DNA of 8,261 bases from Bacteroidota bacterium (GTDB taxonomy: Bacteria; Bacteroidota; Bacteroidia; Bacteroidales; Lentimicrobiaceae): positions 1 to 8,261 of the forward strand of contig JAEZNO010000043.1 of the NCBI GenBank assembly GCA_023441805.1, in the 5' to 3' direction. The position numbers and the translations under genes are program-made. The notes under the pieces are model-generated. The model made no database searches. It worked only from the letters and a program-made list of their open reading frames with translations, and had not been told where the DNA came from. Below, piece after piece: positions 6,077-8,261 of the stretch; positions within the stretch are counted from its first letter, which is position 1, and each line of letters opens with the position of its first letter.

Positions 6077-6589
6077 ATGGGTAAACCTGTATTTCTGGTA
6101 GGATATATGGGATCAGGGAAATCGACTGCCGGCAGGAAATTGGCAAATCGATTAAAGTACGATTTCATTGATGTTGATGCTGCAATTGAGGAGATGACAG
6201 GAAAGTCGGTATCCCGGATATTCTCGGAAGACGGAGAAGACCAATTCCGCCAATTAGAGCATTCCATAATTGTTTCGCTATGTTCGAGGAAGAATGTAGT
6301 TGTGGCTACAGGTGGAGGCGCACCATGCTTTTTTAAGAATGCCGACTTAATGAATGTTGCCGGTGTAACGGTTTATTTAAAAATGTCGCCCGGTGCACTG
6401 GCCAAACGGATTATTAATTCGAAGAGCGAGCGCCCACTGCTGAAATATGTACTAAATGAAGATCTCCCTGCATACATAACCCGCCATTTGATGACGCGTG
6501 AATTATATTATAATAAGGCCAAACTGACAATACAGGGTGAGAATTTAAAGATTGATGATTTATACCATCTGGTAATAAAATATACCTAA
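6077..6589 (+). CDS. aroK: Shikimate kinase
   Basis: A 170-residue cytoplasmic enzyme that phosphorylates the 3-hydroxyl of shikimate with ATP, the fifth step of the chorismate pathway to aromatic amino acids. It has the P-loop GYMGSGKST (9-17), substrate-binding D34 in the DVD stretch (32-34), R58 in FRQLE, the Walker B-like shikimate-binding GGG at 79-81, R119 of the lid in SERPLL, and R141 in RELYY, which aligns with the C-terminal shikimate-binding arginine. Length is typical. The ATG at 6077 lies one residue before the first strand and just after the -7 box. It is a single gene, divergent from recQ and convergent with rlmD. No other aro genes are nearby. Confidence 0.96.
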   Translation: MGKPVFLVGYMGSGKSTAGRKLANRLKYDFIDVDAAIEEMTGKSVSRIFSEDGEDQFRQLEHSIIVSLCSRKNVVVATGGGAPCFFKNADLMNVAGVTVYLKMSPGALAKRIINSKSERPLLKYVLNEDLPAYITRHLMTRELYYNKAKLTIQGENLKIDDLYHLVIKYT

Positions 6590-6603
6590 TAATATAGACG
6601 GAG

Positions 6604-6630
6604 GTATAATCGTTGATGAAGACGTTATAC
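6604..6630. other. Imperfect hairpin between convergent aroK and rlmD
   Basis: GTATAA and TTATAC (6604-6609, 6625-6630) can pair, extended by CG/CG with one bulged T, around a ten-base loop. No T tract follows on either strand, so it is not a standard terminator. It is the only structure I see in the 62-base gap and might help end transcription of the two convergent genes. Confidence 0.28.
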
Positions 6631-6651
6631 GGAAATTAACAGTACAGTCAG

Positions 6652-8061
6652 CTATTTTCGTTCAAGAAGACAGATATTTTCAACATGGCTGGTATGAGGG
6701 AACATATCTACGGGCTGAGTTTTGATGATATTATATTTTTCACTCAGCAGTGCAATATCACGAGCCTGTGTAGCCGGATTGCAGCTCACATAGACAATCC
6801 TTTGGGGATTAGCAGCTAAGATGGCTAAAACAACCTTTTCGTGCATTCCCGCACGTGGAGGGTCGGTTATGATCACATCGGGCTTACCTGTTGACTCAAT
6901 AAACTCTGAAGTAAGTACCTTAGCCATATCACCAGCATAAAATTCACAATTGGCGAGGTTGTTAATTGATGCATTTATCCGTGCATCGGCAACAGCTGAT
7001 TCAATATACTCAATTCCAACGACTTTTCCGGCCTGGCGGGCAACAAAATCAGCTATAGTACCGGTGCCTGTGTATAAGTCATAAACCAGTTCATCTCCAC
7101 TCAATGCGGCATACTCCCTCACAATACGGTACATGTTTTCAGCTTGTCGGTGGTTGGTCTGGTAAAATGAAAGTGGGCCTATCCTGAACTTCAAATCTTC
7201 CATTATACCCGTAATGAACTGATCACCGTGATACAGAACCGGTTGCAGGTCATTGATACTGTCGTTGTGTTTTTGATTAATCACATAGTATAAAGAGGTA
7301 ATTTGTGGAAAGCTGACCTTCAGGAAGTTCATTATATCGTCAACAACTTCCATGTTGTCCGTTCCAAACACCATAATCACCATAAGATCACTGCCTGAAT
7401 CTCTGACTATTACATTTCTTAGGTCACCTTCGAACTTTCGGATATTGTAAAATGAGTATCCTTTGCTTTTAGCGTACTCTCTCAATGAGTTTCTGATGGC
7501 ATTAGTGGGTTCGGGTTGCAGGTAACACGACTGAATATCAAGTACTTTGTCAAATAAACCCGGGATGTGAAAACCAAGTGCATCACGATCTATATCGGTA
7601 TTTTGATCATTGAGTTCTTCGGGAGATAACCATCTGAGAGATGAGAAAGTATATTCAAGTTTATTTCGGTAATAATAAATATCTGAAGAGGGTAAAATGG
7701 GCAGTATTTCGGGGAATTCAAGGCGGCCTATGCGTGTAAAGGCATCCAATACCTGCTTCTGTTTGAAGGCCAATTGTTCGGAGTATTGCATATTTTGCCA
7801 TTTGCAACCACCGCAAACACCGAAGTGCGGGCAAAGAGGTTCAGTCCGTTTATCTGATAATTTATGAAACCGGATAGCTCTTCCTTCAAGAAATCTTCTC
7901 TTTTTTGAGATGATTCTTACATCACAAACATCACCAGGTACAACAAAGGGGACAAAAACAACCATATCGTTGTATCGTGCAATAGCGTTTCCTTCAGCAC
8001 CTGCATCGACGATGGTTAAATTCTCAATTATAAACGGCTCACTTCTATCTCGCTTTCTCAT
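6652..8061 (-). CDS. rlmD: 23S rRNA (uracil-5-)-methyltransferase, RlmD/RumA family
   Basis: A 469-residue S-adenosylmethionine-dependent enzyme that makes 5-methyluridine in 23S rRNA. A TRAM RNA-binding domain fills about residues 8-67. The 4Fe-4S cluster cysteines are C77, C83 and C86 (CPHFGVCGGC), with a fourth at C179 (QSCYL). The methyltransferase domain shows FYQTN (299-303), the SAM-binding loop DLYTGTGTI (328-336), DPPRAG (400-405), the nucleophile C427 in VSCNP, and general base E461 in SHVENI. By comparison with E. coli RumA the expected target is U1939. However, Bacteroidota may use one enzyme for U747 and U1939 (RlmCD-like), which sequence alone does not settle. Length is somewhat above the E. 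coli enzyme (433). The gene is alone, with a -7 box at 8090-8097 and a group II intron end further upstream. Confidence 0.93.
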   Translation of the reverse strand: MRKRDRSEPFIIENLTIVDAGAEGNAIARYNDMVVFVPFVVPGDVCDVRIISKKRRFLEGRAIRFHKLSDKRTEPLCPHFGVCGGCKWQNMQYSEQLAFKQKQVLDAFTRIGRLEFPEILPILPSSDIYYYRNKLEYTFSSLRWLSPEELNDQNTDIDRDALGFHIPGLFDKVLDIQSCYLQPEPTNAIRNSLREYAKSKGYSFYNIRKFEGDLRNVIVRDSGSDLMVIMVFGTDNMEVVDDIMNFLKVSFPQITSLYYVINQKHNDSINDLQPVLYHGDQFITGIMEDLKFRIGPLSFYQTNHRQAENMYRIVREYAALSGDELVYDLYTGTGTIADFVARQAGKVVGIEYIESAVADARINASINNLANCEFYAGDMAKVLTSEFIESTGKPDVIITDPPRAGMHEKVVLAILAANPQRIVYVSCNPATQARDIALLSEKYNIIKTQPVDMFPHTSHVENICLLERK

Positions 8062-8089
8062 ACAATACTTAGTCTTTCGAATAAAACTA

Positions 8090-8097
8090 CAAAAGTA
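8090..8097 (-). promoter_or_regulatory. Bacteroidota-type -7 box for rlmD
   Basis: The minus strand reads TACTTTTG, the same exact -7 sequence as at 87-94 and 1092-1099. The predicted start near 8083 leaves about 20 bases before the ATG at 8061. A TTG at 8121-8123 is spaced 23 bases away, a little long for a -33 element. Confidence 0.5.
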
Positions 8098-8140
8098 ACA
8101 AAAAGGATGCTCAGCAGGGGCAATCGGTTATGGGACAATC

Positions 8141-8192
8141 GAGTAGGAGGAAAATAAAATAGTTTTCCTCCTATTTTATTTTCCGACCTCTC
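8141..8192 (-). ncRNA. Group II intron domain VI with branch-point adenosine
   Basis: On the minus strand, GAG (8192-8190) pairs with CTC (8143-8141) and AGG (8189-8187) pairs with CCT (8147-8145). A single unpaired A at 8144 sits between these two helices on the 3' side, which is the expected branch point. Above a small internal loop is a perfect 14-bp stem (8171-8184 with 8149-8162) of mostly A-U pairs, capped by GAGGAAAA. The A is seven bases from the predicted splice site at 8138, matching the known geometry. Confidence 0.83.
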
Positions 8193-8194
8193 AC

Positions 8195-8227
8195 ACCACC
8201 GTACGTACGGTTCACGTATACGGCGGT
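8195..8227 (-). ncRNA. Group II intron domain V, catalytic hairpin
   Basis: On the minus strand, ACCGCCGTA (8227-8219) pairs with TACGGTGGT (8203-8195) in a 9-bp lower helix. It contains a G-U wobble inside a CGC triad, the metal-binding catalytic triad position. A two-base CG bulge (8205-8204) follows on the 3' side, then an upper helix TACG/CGTA and the loop TGAAC. Size is 33 bases; the usual is 34 with a five-pair upper helix and a GNRA loop, so this version is one base shorter. Confidence 0.87.
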
Positions 8228-8261
8228 TCCTTAATAAACAAATCTAACCTTTAAGTAACAG

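Larger units (their letters stand above)
8138..8261 (-). mobile_element. 3' end of a group II intron, continuing beyond the window
   Basis: Read on the minus strand, this segment enters from beyond position 8261 and ends at 8138. It contains a domain V hairpin (8195-8227), a two-base linker, and a domain VI hairpin (8141-8192) with a bulged A seven bases from a terminal AT, the usual AY end of group II introns. The piece between 8228 and 8261 would be the end of domain IV and its junction. It shows no recognisable maturase sequence, and short stops occur in the frames I checked. The ribozyme core, the 5' end and any reverse transcriptase/maturase gene lie outside. Group II introns are self-splicing retroelements that move by copying into DNA. 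The 3' exon begins at 8137 and is intergenic sequence upstream of rlmD. Confidence 0.85.

Noticed and set aside
8141..8192. The 14-bp inverted repeat at 8149-8184 taken as a Rho-independent terminator
   Set aside because: It folds precisely as group II domain VI, with a bulged branch A and an adjacent domain V, and neither strand has a proper T tract after the stem.
1..8261. CRISPR arrays, tRNA or rRNA genes, and a defence gene cluster
   Set aside because: No regularly spaced direct repeats, no tRNA-like cloverleaf and no rRNA sequence were seen, and the genes are housekeeping types.

Overview
This window looks like chromosomal DNA of a member of the Bacteroidota, probably order Bacteroidales or a close relative. 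The evidence is a moderately AT-rich composition, DUF6266 and bTHX proteins, Bacteroidota-style versions of Fmt and RecQ, few Shine-Dalgarno sequences, and repeated promoters of the Bacteroidota type (-33 TTTG or TTG, -7 TAnnTTTG). TGA and TAA both act as ordinary stops.

Layout from left to right. Positions 1-68 hold the intrinsic terminator of an unseen upstream gene. At 132-686 (+) lies a DUF6266 protein that lacks the N-terminal part of its family and has an in-frame TGA just after a promoter-proximal ATG. It converges on the small ribosomal protein bTHX (775-957, -), and the two share a bidirectional terminator. Divergent from thx is a membrane-anchored TPR protein (1120-1800, +), then fmt (1892-2872, +) and an HU-family DNA-binding protein (3088-3360, +), the last with a clear promoter. 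A second bidirectional terminator separates HU from a minus-strand DNA-repair pair, recQ (5980 to 4067) followed 12 bases later by a 3-methyladenine DNA glycosylase gene (4054 to 3434). aroK (6077-6589, +) diverges from recQ and converges on rlmD (8061 to 6652, -).

The right edge (8138-8261, -) holds the 3' end of a group II intron. Domain V has a CGC triad and a two-base bulge. Domain VI has a bulged branch-point A seven bases from an AT end. The rest of the intron, including any maturase gene, lies outside the window. The intron ends about 40 bases upstream of the rlmD -7 box and points the same way as rlmD.

Most genes are core housekeeping: translation (bTHX, Fmt, RlmD), nucleoid structure (HU), DNA repair (RecQ, glycosylase) and aromatic amino-acid synthesis (AroK). 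The accessory signals are the eroded DUF6266 gene and the group II intron. I see no new multi-gene system. The parts most worth a second look are the intron boundary, the broken 5' end of the DUF6266 gene, and the RecQ variant whose zinc-binding cysteines sit far from the helicase core.
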